Of a DNA stretch of 64,000 nucleotides, positions 52,842-61,480 are shown piece after piece. This DNA is from Achromobacter spanius. Its GTDB lineage: Bacteria; Pseudomonadota; Gammaproteobacteria; Burkholderiales; Burkholderiaceae_B. The notes under the pieces are model-generated. The model ran no database searches. It was not told the origin of the DNA and saw only the letters and a list, made by a program, of their open reading frames with translations. Position numbers and translations under genes: made by a program. How positions within the stretch are numbered: the stretch's first letter is position 1; each line of letters starts with the position of its first letter. Location: assembly GCF_002812705.1 (NCBI RefSeq), contig NZ_CP025030.1, positions 4,464,001 through 4,528,000 on the forward strand, given 5' to 3'.

Positions 52842-53863
52842 GCGCGCTCTTGCAAGCCGAAGCCGTCAGCCGGCAGTTTTCCATCCGCTCGGGCATGTTC
52901 CGCCCACGCAGTACCTTGCATGCCGTCAATGGTGTGGACCTGGCGGTGGAACGCGGCGCGGTGCTGGGGATCGTGGGCGAATCGGGCTGCGGAAAATCCA
53001 CGCTGGCGCGCATGCTGCTGGGGCTGACGCCGCCCAGCGCGGGCGTGATCAAGCTGGACGGGCAAGACATCAGTCAGATGGACCGGCGCGCGCTGGCCCG
53101 CCGCGTGCAGCCGATTTTTCAGGATCCGTACTCGTCCTTGAACCCGCGCCGTTCCATTGCGTCCATCGTGTCGCTGCCGCTGGAGGTGCACGGCATCCCC
53201 AACCCCAAGCTGCACAAGGCCATTGAAATGCTGGAGCGCGTGGGCCTGCCGCCGCGCCTGGCGCACAACACGCCGGGGCAGTTGTCGGGCGGGCAGCGCC
53301 AGCGGGTGGCGATTGCGCGGGCGCTGGTCATGAACCCCGAGATCGTCATCTGCGACGAGCCGACGTCCGCGCTGGATGTGTCGGTGCAGGCGCAGATCAT
53401 GAACCTGCTGATGGACCTGCGCCGCGAATTCAACCTGACCTATGTCTTCATCAGCCACAACCTGGCAGTGGTGGAGCACATTGCCACGCACGTGGCCGTG
53501 ATGTACCTGGGCCGCGTGGTGGAATCCGCCGACACCGCCAAGCTGTTCCACGACCCGCGCCACCCCTACACGCAGGCCTTGCTGGCGTCGGTGCTGACGC
53601 CCGAGCCCGGCCTGGGCATACCTGACATGGGCTTGGGGCTGTCGTTTCCCGACCCGCTTAACCCGCCGCCGGGCTGCCCCTTCCACCCGCGCTGCCAGTA
53701 CGCCATGGCGCAATGCAAGACCGAACGGCCTGCGCTGACCTTGCGTGATGAGTCCGTGGTGGCTTGCCATCTGTACCCCGCGGCCCCGTCCGCCATTGCC
53801 GCATCGAATGCGTCTTCACTGCTATCTTCAATACCCAATTCCACCGGAGCTCGACCATCATGA
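52838..53863 (+). CDS. Peptide ABC transporter ATP-binding protein (DppF-like)
   Basis: A 341-residue ATPase. Walker A is GESGCGKST, the Q-loop lies in IFQDPYSSLNPR, the signature is LSGGQRQR, and Walker B is [14 protein letters not shown]. The C-terminal CPFHPRCQYAMAQC segment is the family's cysteine cluster, possibly Fe-S binding in some relatives. Its stop overlaps the start of the M20 peptidase gene (ATGA), so both are coupled. Confidence 0.95.
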   Translation: MSALLQAEAVSRQFSIRSGMFRPRSTLHAVNGVDLAVERGAVLGIVGESGCGKSTLARMLLGLTPPSAGVIKLDGQDISQMDRRALARRVQPIFQDPYSSLNPRRSIASIVSLPLEVHGIPNPKLHKAIEMLERVGLPPRLAHNTPGQLSGGQRQRVAIARALVMNPEIVICDEPTSALDVSVQAQIMNLLMDLRREFNLTYVFISHNLAVVEHIATHVAVMYLGRVVESADTAKLFHDPRHPYTQALLASVLTPEPGLGIPDMGLGLSFPDPLNPPPGCPFHPRCQYAMAQCKTERPALTLRDESVVACHLYPAAPSAIAASNASSLLSSIPNSTGARPS

Positions 53864-55254
53864 CTCGTGAGCAAGCCATCGCCCAGGCGCAACACTGTTT
53901 TGATTCTGGCGCCTTCCGCGCGCTGCTGGCGCGCCGCCTGGCGCTGCCCACGGAAAGCCAGAACCCCGAGCGCGCCGCCGTGCTGGCGGACTACCTGGAA
54001 ACGGAAATCCGCCCCGCATTCGAGGCGCTGGGGTTCACCTGCCAAACCTTGACGCATCCGAAGGCGCTGGCGCCCTTCCTGTATGCCGAACGGATTGAAG
54101 ACCCGGCGCTACCGACCGTGCTGGGCTACGGGCATGGCGACGTCATCCGGGGCTTGGAAAAGGAATGGAAGGAAGGCTTGTCGCCCTGGGCGCTGACCGA
54201 GGCCGAAGGCCGCTGGTACGGCCGCGGCATCGCCGACAACAAGGGGCAGCACACCATCAACATGGAAGCGCTGCGGCTGGTGCTGGAAGCGCGCGGCAAG
54301 CTGGGCTTCAACGCCAAGTATTTGATAGAAATGGGCGAAGAGACGGGGTCGATGGGTTTGCGGGAATTGTGCGCCGAGCATCGCGACATGCTGTCCGCCG
54401 ACCTGCTGATCGCGTCCGACGGCCCGCGCCTGGCGCCCCAACGGCCCACCATCTTCCTGGGCGCGCGCGGTAGTTTGAACTTTGACCTGTCGATCGAGGC
54501 GCGCGCGGGCGGGCATCATTCCGGCAACTGGGGCGGGCTGATTTCCAACCCCGGCATCCAGTTGGCCCACGCCATTTCCACGATTGTGTCGCCCACCGGC
54601 CAGATACGCATCAAGGAATGGGTGCCCGCCGAACTGCCCGACGCCGTGCGCCGCGCGCTGGCGGATTGCCAGGTGGATGGCGGCACCGACGGACCCGAGA
54701 TTGAACCGGAATGGGGTGAACCCGGCCTGTCTCCAGCGGAGCGGGTCTTTGGCTGGTGCTCGTTTGAAGTGTTGGCGTATAAGACCGGCAACCCGGAAAC
54801 GCCCGTCAACGCGATTCCGCCACGCGCCTGGGCGCGTTGCCAACTGCGCTTCGTGGTGGGCGTGGACCCGGACGACCTGATCCCAGCGCTGCGCCGCCAT
54901 CTGGACCGCGAAGGTTTTCCGATGGTGAAAATTGCGCTGACGCGCGAGTCCATGTTCCGCGCCACCCGCATTGATCCTGACGACGCCTGGGTGCGGTGGG
55001 CGGTGGATTCGCTGGAACGTACGTCGGGGCAGAAGACGGCGTTGCTGCCTAATTTGGGTGGATCATTGCCGAATGATATTTTCACGGACGTGCTGGGCCT
55101 GCGCACGATATGGGTCCCGCATTCATATCCTGGATGTTCGCAGCACGCGCCGAATGAGCACCTGCCGCCGGAGCTGCTGCGGCAAGCGCTGGGGTTGATG
55201 ACGGGTCTGTATTGGGACTTGGGCGCGGGGGGAACGCCGGCGGTGTCGCGCTGA
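53860..55254 (+). CDS. M20 family metallopeptidase/amidohydrolase
   Basis: A 464-residue M20 (ArgE/DapE/CPG2-like) enzyme. The metal-binding motif H92-G-D94 lies in GYGHGDVI, the bridging D126 in GRGIADNKGQ, the general base E160 and neighbour E161 in EMGEETGS, and the C-terminal metal histidine in PNEHLPPE. The lid/dimerisation domain lies about 200-330. ATG 53860 overlaps the preceding ATPase stop. Coupling to the importer suggests hydrolysis of the imported dipeptide or N-acyl amino acid in the cytosol. Confidence 0.94.
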   Translation: MTREQAIAQAQHCFDSGAFRALLARRLALPTESQNPERAAVLADYLETEIRPAFEALGFTCQTLTHPKALAPFLYAERIEDPALPTVLGYGHGDVIRGLEKEWKEGLSPWALTEAEGRWYGRGIADNKGQHTINMEALRLVLEARGKLGFNAKYLIEMGEETGSMGLRELCAEHRDMLSADLLIASDGPRLAPQRPTIFLGARGSLNFDLSIEARAGGHHSGNWGGLISNPGIQLAHAISTIVSPTGQIRIKEWVPAELPDAVRRALADCQVDGGTDGPEIEPEWGEPGLSPAERVFGWCSFEVLAYKTGNPETPVNAIPPRAWARCQLRFVVGVDPDDLIPALRRHLDREGFPMVKIALTRESMFRATRIDPDDAWVRWAVDSLERTSGQKTALLPNLGGSLPNDIFTDVLGLRTIWVPHSYPGCSQHAPNEHLPPELLRQALGLMTGLYWDLGAGGTPAVSR

Positions 55255-55272
55255 ATTTTTCTGCGGACGGGG

Positions 55273-56151
55273 TTATTTCGCTGTCCGCAGAAAATCAATG
55301 AAGCGCCGCACCTTGGTGCTGACATGGCGGGTATCGGCGTACACCGCATACACAGGCTGTGGCGGCAACGCGTAAGACGACATTACCCGCTGCAACGCGC
55401 CGCGCGCCAAGGGCTCTGCCACCAGCCAGTCGGGCAGAGCCGCCACGCCGCAACCGCCTTCCACAAACGCCAGCAAGGCCGACGCCGTGTCCGCATGCGC
55501 CACGGGCGACACGCGCAGTGTGTGGTCGCGCCCTTTGCTGTCCGTCAAGCGCCACTGGTCGCGACGGCCCGGGCGATTCGCCAGCCATGGCATCGCGGCC
55601 AATGCCGCGAGCGACCGTGGCGTGCCTTGCTCCGCCAGCAACGCCGGGCTGGCCACCAGCAACAGCTTGAATTCACCGATGGGCGTGGCGCGGTACGTGG
55701 AGTCCGCCAACGCGCCCACGCGGATCGCCACGTCCACCCGTTCGCCAATCAAGTCCGCATGCGCCGATCCCGCCTGATAGCTGACCCGCAACGCCGAATG
55801 CTGCTTGGCGAACGCGGCGAGTGCAGGCGCGACGATGCGGTTGCCATAGTCCACCGACGCCGTCACCCGCAAGCTGCCGGACAACGTCAGCTGCCCCGAT
55901 CGCGCCTCGTCCACCGCAGCGTCGGCGTCACGCAGCAGCCGGGCGCAATTGCCGTAGAAGCCGTCGCCCGCCTCGGTCAGCGCCAAGCGGCGCGTGCTGC
56001 GTGTCAGCAGGGCCACGCCCAGCTCCTGCTCCAACTGCTTGACGTTGAAACTGACAACGGCCTTGGTCGTGCCCAGCGCGTCGGCTGCCGCCGTGAACGA
56101 GCCGGAGTCCACCACGGCCACAAACATGGACAGACGATTCAGGTTGATCAT
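55273..56151 (-). CDS. LysR family regulator
   Basis: A 292-residue LysR regulator. The winged helix MINLNRLSMFVAVVDSGSFTAAADALGTTKAVVSFNVKQLEQELG is followed by the effector domain with LRVTASVDYGNRIVAPALAAF. It is divergent from a small NTF2-like gene, 80 nt away, which is its most likely target. It converges on the M20 peptidase gene. Confidence 0.93.
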   Translation of the reverse strand: MINLNRLSMFVAVVDSGSFTAAADALGTTKAVVSFNVKQLEQELGVALLTRSTRRLALTEAGDGFYGNCARLLRDADAAVDEARSGQLTLSGSLRVTASVDYGNRIVAPALAAFAKQHSALRVSYQAGSAHADLIGERVDVAIRVGALADSTYRATPIGEFKLLLVASPALLAEQGTPRSLAALAAMPWLANRPGRRDQWRLTDSKGRDHTLRVSPVAHADTASALLAFVEGGCGVAALPDWLVAEPLARGALQRVMSSYALPPQPVYAVYADTRHVSTKVRRFIDFLRTAK

Positions 56152-56231
56152 GGCAAGGATTTATTGTCAAAAAACTGCGAACAGTATATCTACTTGAAGG
56201 CTATTTTTTTGAACATGGCAAGCTGCCTAGA

Positions 56232-56684
56232 ATGGCGCTCCTTGTTGATTTCACCGCGCTTTCCATGACGGATTTTTCTTCTCTCCACCCGCCTTCGCCG
56301 CAGGACGCCCACGTGCAGTTTGCGCTGGACGTTCATGCACACATCGAACAATGGATAGGCCAGACCGACGCGCCGACCTCCGTGCTCACTGCCCTGCTGG
56401 GCAGCTTTGCGCCTGCGTTCAGCATGATCACAACCGACGGACAACGCCTGCCGCACGGGGCATTGGCTGCGTTGTTCGCCGGCTTGCGCGGGTCGCGTCC
56501 GGGCTTGAAGATCCGGATCGATGAATGGGCGGTGCCATATGCGGACGCGGGCTCGGCGCTGCTGACCTATCGCGAACGCCACACCTGGAACGGCGGCGCT
56601 TCGCAGCGGCGCGCCACTGCGCTGTTCACGCCGGGCGAAGATGGCCAGCCGCAATGGGCGCATCTGCACGAAACCTGGGCCTGA
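56232..56684 (+). CDS. Small NTF2/SnoaL-like protein, function unknown
   Basis: A 150-residue (or 139 from ATG 56265) soluble protein. After a helical N-terminus comes a segment with LLGSFAPAFSMITTDGQRLPHGALAALFAGLRGSRPGLKIRIDEW and LLTYRERHTWNGGASQRRATALF, consistent with the cone-shaped alpha/beta fold of DUF4440/SnoaL-type proteins. I cannot name a catalytic residue. It is divergent from a LysR gene and probably under its control. Confidence 0.65.
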   Translation: MALLVDFTALSMTDFSSLHPPSPQDAHVQFALDVHAHIEQWIGQTDAPTSVLTALLGSFAPAFSMITTDGQRLPHGALAALFAGLRGSRPGLKIRIDEWAVPYADAGSALLTYRERHTWNGGASQRRATALFTPGEDGQPQWAHLHETWA

Positions 56685-56772
56685 CCCGGGTGCTATATCC
56701 CCGGTAGCTATAAACAAGCGGCGAATAAATCTTAAGTTCTAAACCGAATCAGCCACATCTCAAACGCTGCTT

Positions 56773-56836
56773 GATGGGTTTCGCGCGGTCGATTCTTGCG
56801 TTCTTGCGATGGCCTTGGCGCGCTACACCCATCCTA
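56773..56836 (+). repeat. Dispersed palindromic element, copy F
   Basis: GATGGGTTTCGCGCG ... GCGCGCTACACCCATCCTAC; 64 bp. It sits in the 253-nt gap between the NTF2-like and retropepsin-like genes. Confidence 0.8.
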
Positions 56837-56937
56837 CTCACCACCTGAATCGGTCTTAATAGATAGATAAAATTCGACATTAGCCCGCTTCTGCTTTCTA
56901 ATGCCCGCATTGTGTATTTAAAATCAGGAAACGTACT

Positions 56938-57837
56938 TTGTCCTATTGCCGATGGACCGTTACCGCAGCGCTGCTATTTGCTTGCGGCGCAAGCCTTGCA
57001 TCCCCCACCGTCATCCCCGTCAAGATCGCCGATGATCTCGGCGTGCCGTTTATCAGGGTGACGCTTGGCACGGTCAAGACGGATTTGATGCTGGACACGG
57101 GCGGCCAGATTGGCATCACGGTGCCCGAAACCCTGATCACCCCCGAGACCGGGGTGTTCCTGACGGGCAGGCAAGAACGTCGGACCGACGTGACCGGGAA
57201 AATCTTCCAGGTGCGGCAATTGATTGCCCCCGACGTCTATTTGGACACCGCAAAACTCGGTCCCGTCGCGGGCGCCGTGAATTACGTCTGGGGGCTGCGC
57301 ATCAACGATGACGACCGCATGCCCGTGCCAGAATCGTTGAAAGCGGGCGTCATCGGGCTGGGCGCCCTGTCCTCGCGCAACATGCTGCTGGATATGGCGC
57401 AGCAACGCCTGCTGTTGTACGAACGCGGTGGCATGGAGCGCCCGGACCTGTCTTCCTGGCAGCACGTTCCGTTTGTCTACGACGACGAAGGAATCGTGAT
57501 CACGCTACACGCCGATGGCATTCCGATACGCTTCTCGCTGGACACCGGCGCCAGCACGTCGATACTGCGCGACGACGCAGCTATCTTCACCCAGCGGCCG
57601 TCGCCCTGCGCCGGCAAACAAGCCGAGGACACCCACTGCGGCATCTGGCGGCTGAAGCGTCCCGAATCTAATGGTATGCCGCTGGACGACCTGGACGTTC
57701 TCGTCGTCCCCATGGCAGGCGTGCCATTCGACGGATTGATTGGCATGGATTTCCTGCGCAGCCACAAGGTGTTCATCGACTTCGACACGCAGACCCTGCA
57801 CATCCAGGCCACGCCCGACACGAATGCGTCCGGCTGA
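56938..57837 (+). CDS. Exported protein with two retropepsin-like (DTG) lobes
   Basis: A 299-residue protein with an N-terminal signal (cleavage near ASLASP). Each half carries an aspartic-protease motif: LMLDTGG with D53-T54-G55, and FSLDTGAS with D202-T203-G204. Each is followed by the matching hydrophobic-glycine motif (VIGLGAL at 138-144, LIGMDFL at 257-263), so the chain looks like a duplicated retropepsin-type domain that could close into one two-lobed active site. It starts with TTG 56938, preceded by AGGA; no in-frame ATG fits. Cys pair C214/C224 region (PSPCAG ... THCG) may form a disulfide. A periplasmic protease is the likely role, with unknown substrate. Confidence 0.78.
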   Translation: MSYCRWTVTAALLFACGASLASPTVIPVKIADDLGVPFIRVTLGTVKTDLMLDTGGQIGITVPETLITPETGVFLTGRQERRTDVTGKIFQVRQLIAPDVYLDTAKLGPVAGAVNYVWGLRINDDDRMPVPESLKAGVIGLGALSSRNMLLDMAQQRLLLYERGGMERPDLSSWQHVPFVYDDEGIVITLHADGIPIRFSLDTGASTSILRDDAAIFTQRPSPCAGKQAEDTHCGIWRLKRPESNGMPLDDLDVLVVPMAGVPFDGLIGMDFLRSHKVFIDFDTQTLHIQATPDTNASG

Positions 57838-57855
57838 CCGCGCGGGCAATGGCCC

Positions 57856-57880
57856 AAAAAAAGCCTCCGTCTACGAGGCT
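57856..57880 (-). terminator. Terminator of the TetR gene
   Basis: On the minus strand AGCCTC (57880-57875) pairs with GAGGCT (57867-57862) over a 7-nt loop and runs into seven T. The stem overlaps the last codons of the TetR gene. The same hairpin lies 24 nt after the stop of the convergent retropepsin-like gene. Confidence 0.75.
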
Positions 57881-58491
57881 TGTCGTTGAGGGTGGCGGAT
57901 GCCATCCAGCAGCAGGTCTGTGATGAACTCCGCTAGCGCCTGTTGCTGTGCCGCGTCCGGCATCTGGCGGGTGAAGCGCTCGATGATGCCCATCAGCGAT
58001 TGTGCGAACCAATCCGCTGAAACCTCGGTGCGGAACAAACCCGCCTGCTGCTCGGCGCGAATGTTGTCAGCGATCATCGCCACCAGTTCGTCCTTCAGCG
58101 CTTCGGCCGCCGCCACCTGAAAGAAGCCGATGCGGGTCAGGTTGGGATCTTCTTGCAAGATGGCAAGCAGGCCCAGCACGCCGCCACGAATGCGATCGGC
58201 CAGTTCGGCCCCTTCCAAACCAGCCGGCAATCGCGCCTGGCTGATCGCCTGACGCAAACGCTGCGCGAACATGCCGACCAGTTCGTCGTAGGCGGCTTGC
58301 TTGCTTGAGAAGTATTGATAGAAGACGGGTTGGGTGACCCCGGCCCGGGCGACGATGTCGCTGATCCGGGTGTGCTGGAATCCGCGTTCGGCGAACTCCG
58401 CGGCGGCAACTTGCAAAAGCTGTAAGCGGGTGCGTTCACCTTTGGTGAGACGCTTGTCTTGCGATAAAGAAGGGGGTCGTGCCGTCATCAT
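57871..58491 (-). CDS. TetR family transcriptional regulator
   Basis: A 206-residue TetR regulator. The DNA-binding domain is LLQVAAAEFAERGFQHTRISDIVARAGVTQPVFYQYFSSKQAAYDEL (about 25-72), followed by a C-terminal ligand domain (TetR_C-like, with FITDLLLDGI at the end). It starts at ATG 58491 or 58488. It converges on the retropepsin-like gene. No divergent target gene is obvious; the next plus-strand gene begins 320 nt away. Confidence 0.92.
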   Translation of the reverse strand: MMTARPPSLSQDKRLTKGERTRLQLLQVAAAEFAERGFQHTRISDIVARAGVTQPVFYQYFSSKQAAYDELVGMFAQRLRQAISQARLPAGLEGAELADRIRGGVLGLLAILQEDPNLTRIGFFQVAAAEALKDELVAMIADNIRAEQQAGLFRTEVSADWFAQSLMGIIERFTRQMPDAAQQQALAEFITDLLLDGIRHPQRQAS

Positions 58492-58810
58492 CGCGAGAAA
58501 GTACCCTGCTTCATAGCTTTGCGCTACTAGTTCGCATGGCCTTCGCGCAACGCGATGTCACGGCATTACAACGCCCGCCACGAGGCCAGCCGAAAAGTTT
58601 ACAAATTACTGAAATGAAGCCGTCGCGATTTCACGACAAACCCGCGTCTGCACACGCCTCAACCGATTTCCCGGCCTGTTTACAGCCCTTGAAGTCACTT
58701 GAAATGCCCGTAGCTTTTGCAACAACTTTTGATGCCCCCGCAGCAGTAAAGTAGCGCTATCGCCGAGCGCATTTCGACTATGCACGCGCCCGGCGGACAG
58801 GAGCAAGATC
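58492..58810. other. Gene-free stretch of 319 nt
   Basis: Between the TetR gene and the divergent glycine-rich protein gene. Locally AT-richer than the surroundings. I see no gene, repeat or strong palindrome; it should hold the two divergent promoters. Confidence 0.5.
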
Positions 58811-59392
58811 ATGAAACGGTATACAGGCCGGATGGTTGCCTTGACGTTGGCGCTTGCCGTGGCAAGTGCGCCCGCGATGGCGGGCGGCCGTGGCGGCGGC
58901 GGTTACCACGGAGGCTATTACGGCGGCAGTGGCTATCACCACCATGGCGGTGGCGGGAGCAGTTCAGACGGTTGGTGGATAGGCGGCGCTTTCGCGCTGG
59001 CCGCCGTTGGCCTGTTGCTGGCGGCGAACTCTGGCCCCAGTTATGCGCAGACCAGTGTCTATGCCTCGCCGGGTATTGGCTACACCAGCCCGCCCATCTA
59101 TGCCGCGCCCGTCTACGACGCGCCGCCCGTGTATGCCGACCCGTCCGTTGCCTATGCGCAACCGCAATCGCAGCTTGAATCGCAGCCGCAGTACGCGCCC
59201 GTGCAATACGAGGCCGCGCCCCAGGTCAGCGCCGCCCAGGCCAGCGCCACCACCGATTGCCAGCGTTGGGCCATGAACCAAAGCGGCTACAACCCGGCCA
59301 CCATTTCGCAATGGACAACGCAAGTGATGGTGGATTCGTACAACCATTCGCTGGATTCGTGCATGACCAGCCGGGGTTACCGCAGTCAATAA
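58811..59392 (+). CDS. Exported Gly/His-rich protein, function unknown
   Basis: A 193-residue protein with a signal peptide (MKRYTGRMVALTLALAVASA, cleaved near PAMA). A Gly/Tyr/His-rich stretch (about 26-52) is followed by one hydrophobic segment (about 55-72), a Pro/Tyr/Gln-rich middle (80-135), and a C-terminal domain of about 45 residues with C149 and C184 (TDCQRWAMNQSGYNP ... DSCMTSRGY). The C-terminal block resembles small domains of cell-envelope proteins in related genera. An AGGAG site precedes the start. The His-rich part could bind metal, which is a guess. Confidence 0.75.
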   Translation: MKRYTGRMVALTLALAVASAPAMAGGRGGGGYHGGYYGGSGYHHHGGGGSSSDGWWIGGAFALAAVGLLLAANSGPSYAQTSVYASPGIGYTSPPIYAAPVYDAPPVYADPSVAYAQPQSQLESQPQYAPVQYEAAPQVSAAQASATTDCQRWAMNQSGYNPATISQWTTQVMVDSYNHSLDSCMTSRGYRSQ

Positions 59393-59398
59393 AGTCTG

Positions 59399-59737
59399 TC
59401 AGCGGGCGTGGCGCCGCCAAGCGCGCCACGCCAGTCCCAATCCGGCGGCCAGCAATGCCGTCGCCGGCAACACCCACACAAAACCTGACGACGTATAGAC
59501 CACCTGGTCCACCGGATCGTAATAGCGACCCAATTCGTTGAAGTCCCACTTCCAATAGAACGCATACCAGGCGTAGTAGAAGAAAGCGGACAGCCCCAGG
59601 CACAGCACGGCGCCAACGCGCGCACGCCGCCGATGGCGGCGCACGGCATCCTTACCACCAGGCAGCATCGCCGCCAGTCCGCCGCACGCCGCGATGACCA
59701 GCACCGCCAGCACCACGGCTCCCGCGCTAAGCCACAT
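59399..59737 (-). CDS. Small membrane protein, function unknown
   Basis: A 112-residue protein with three hydrophobic segments (about 3-24, 40-58 and 84-104). Between the second and third lies an aromatic loop, FYYAWYAFYWKWDFNELGRYYDPVDQVVY. No family is recognised with certainty. Its start overlaps the end of the DUF523 gene by 11 nt, so the two are probably co-transcribed. Confidence 0.65.
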   Translation of the reverse strand: MWLSAGAVVLAVLVIAACGGLAAMLPGGKDAVRRHRRRARVGAVLCLGLSAFFYYAWYAFYWKWDFNELGRYYDPVDQVVYTSSGFVWVLPATALLAAGLGLAWRAWRRHAR

Positions 59738-60233
59738 CTTGCGACTCCAAGCGCGCCAGACAGGCGTCGGCCTCGGCCCATTGCTTTTCGCTGAAGACCT
59801 GCACGCCGGCGCCGATCAGCAATTCGGCCGTGATGCCCACGCCCGCTTTCCGCTGCCCCGAGTAATGGCCGTCGTACACATAGCCGCTGCCACACGACGG
59901 GCTGCCTTCTTTCAGCACCGCGATGCGAATGCCGCGCTGGCGCGCCAAGGACAACGCCGCATGGCCGCCTTGCACGAATGCCTGGGTGACGTCGTCTCCC
60001 GTCACGGCGACCACGCGCGCGCCGCCGGCCAGCACGTCGGCGGCCTGTTTGCCCGGCTCGATCTCAGCGGGCGGGCGCGGTATAGCCATGCCCCCCGCGA
60101 CTTCCGGACACACCGGCACGACCCGCCCTTCCCCGCGCCAGCGGGCCAGAACGGCGTCATCGTTGGGCACCGCGCGTCCGTCATAGCGCACGGGGTTGCC
60201 CAACAGGCAGGAGCTGATCAACACGTATTGCAT
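59727..60233 (-). CDS. DUF523 family protein
   Basis: A 168-residue protein. It begins MQYVLISSCLLGNPVRYDG and carries VPVCPEVAGGMAIPRPPAEI, IAVLKEGSPSCGSGYVYDG and a C-terminal GVGITAELLIGAGVQVFSE, the DUF523 pattern. The conserved cysteines C9, C42-type and C115-type suggest a metal or redox role, but the biochemical function is not known. ATG 60233 is the family start. Confidence 0.92.
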   Translation of the reverse strand: MQYVLISSCLLGNPVRYDGRAVPNDDAVLARWRGEGRVVPVCPEVAGGMAIPRPPAEIEPGKQAADVLAGGARVVAVTGDDVTQAFVQGGHAALSLARQRGIRIAVLKEGSPSCGSGYVYDGHYSGQRKAGVGITAELLIGAGVQVFSEKQWAEADACLARLESQDVA

Positions 60234-60300
60234 GGGATATTCAAACAGGGCTGGGCTTGGAAATAAGCAGCCCTGAATCATAGACCAGCAGCCCGGCGCG

Positions 60301-60567
60301 TCAGCAACGGCTCGGCATCAGCGTCTGTATCCACGCCCGCAAGCCGGGGTCGCGCAGTTCCAGCACATCGAACAGGCCAAGCGCACGCAGGGCCGGCAGC
60401 GCGTCTTGAATGTCGCGCCTCGCGTCGGCCACCGCCTCTGGCGAGGCCTTGGCATCGGTGCATACGCGCGCGTTCGCCAGAAACGCGCCCACGGTTCCCT
60501 TGCGCACCGGCACGCCGTTGAATTCACTGTGGTTCATGCTGTCCGGCAAGATGTCTTTGGCTTGCAT
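60301..60567 (-). CDS. Conserved small protein of unknown function
   Basis: An 88-residue soluble protein. It begins MQAKDILPDSMNHSEFNGVP, with the block VRKGTVGAFLANARV in the middle, and ends in a helical region (LRALGLFDVLELRDPGLRAWIQTLM). A GGAG site lies upstream of ATG 60567. The NG-x-VRKGTVxAFLxNA pattern looks conserved, but I cannot assign a function. It is divergent from the AraC-type gene. Confidence 0.7.
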   Translation of the reverse strand: MQAKDILPDSMNHSEFNGVPVRKGTVGAFLANARVCTDAKASPEAVADARRDIQDALPALRALGLFDVLELRDPGLRAWIQTLMPSRC

Positions 60568-60641
60568 GCCTGGCTCCTGATGGTGAGACACAGGCGTTAC
60601 GATAGCGGCATCAAGTTGGCGTTACTGCGGGGTTTTGGTCA

Positions 60642-61472
60642 ATGAATACCGCGTTTCTGCCACATGCCACGCGCCACCCGCCACCTGCTGACATGACGAC
60701 TCCCTTGCTGCACCCCGAACGCGCTCAATCGACGCACGGCCCGGCGCTGATCGCCGCGCGCCGCGATGACGGCCTGCTGCGCGACACCGCCATGCACCAG
60801 CATGCGCGCGGTCAACTGCTGGGCGCTTATCGCGGCCTGGTGACGGTGGTTGCGGGCGCGCGGCAATGGGTGGTGCCGTCCGCGCATGCAGTGTGGATTC
60901 CGCCGGGCCAGCCCCATGGTTTGAGATCGCACGGGGCGTACGCGGGCTACAGCGCCTACCTGAGTCCCGCCGCTTGCGCGGGCTTGCCCACCACTGCCCG
61001 CGTGCTGCAAACATCAGCCTTGTTGCTGGCGGCCGTGGACCGCGCCGCTTCGTGGAATGGCAATGAGACAGCCGCCGCGCGCAAGCGCGTACTGGAATTG
61101 ATTCGAGACGAAATACGCACCCTACCCCTGGCCGGCCAAGCGCTGATCCTGCCTGGCGACCCGCGCTTGCAACGGCTGGCGGTGGCTATGTCGGATCACC
61201 CGTCGGACACCCGGTCATTGGATGCCTGGGCCGCGCAAATCGGCATGGCGCCGCGCACTTTGGCGCGCCGCTTCCTGGCCGAAACCGGCCTGCCGCTGGG
61301 CGCATGGCGGCAGCAGGCCCGCCTGATGCGGGCGCAGGAAATGCTGGCGGCGGGGAGTGCCGTGACGACGGTGGCGCTGGAATTGGGCTACGACAACATC
61401 AGCGCCTTCATCGCCATGTTCAAGCGTGAAGTCGGCATCACGCCGGGCCGCTTTCGCGGCCCGGTGGACTAA
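60642..61472 (+). CDS. AraC family transcriptional regulator
   Basis: A 276-residue regulator. The N-terminal cupin sensor domain (HQHARGQLLGAYRGLVTVVAGARQWVVPSAHAVWIPPGQPHGL) is followed by two helix-turn-helix motifs in the C-terminal third: LDAWAAQIGMAPRTLARRFLAETG and VTTVALELGYDNISAFIAMFKREVGITPGRFR. ATG 60642 or ATG 60693 may be the start. It is divergent from the small conserved gene and converges on the NYN gene with 8 nt between stops. Confidence 0.93.
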   Translation: MNTAFLPHATRHPPPADMTTPLLHPERAQSTHGPALIAARRDDGLLRDTAMHQHARGQLLGAYRGLVTVVAGARQWVVPSAHAVWIPPGQPHGLRSHGAYAGYSAYLSPAACAGLPTTARVLQTSALLLAAVDRAASWNGNETAAARKRVLELIRDEIRTLPLAGQALILPGDPRLQRLAVAMSDHPSDTRSLDAWAAQIGMAPRTLARRFLAETGLPLGAWRQQARLMRAQEMLAAGSAVTTVALELGYDNISAFIAMFKREVGITPGRFRGPVD

Positions 61473-61480
61473 AACCCTGA

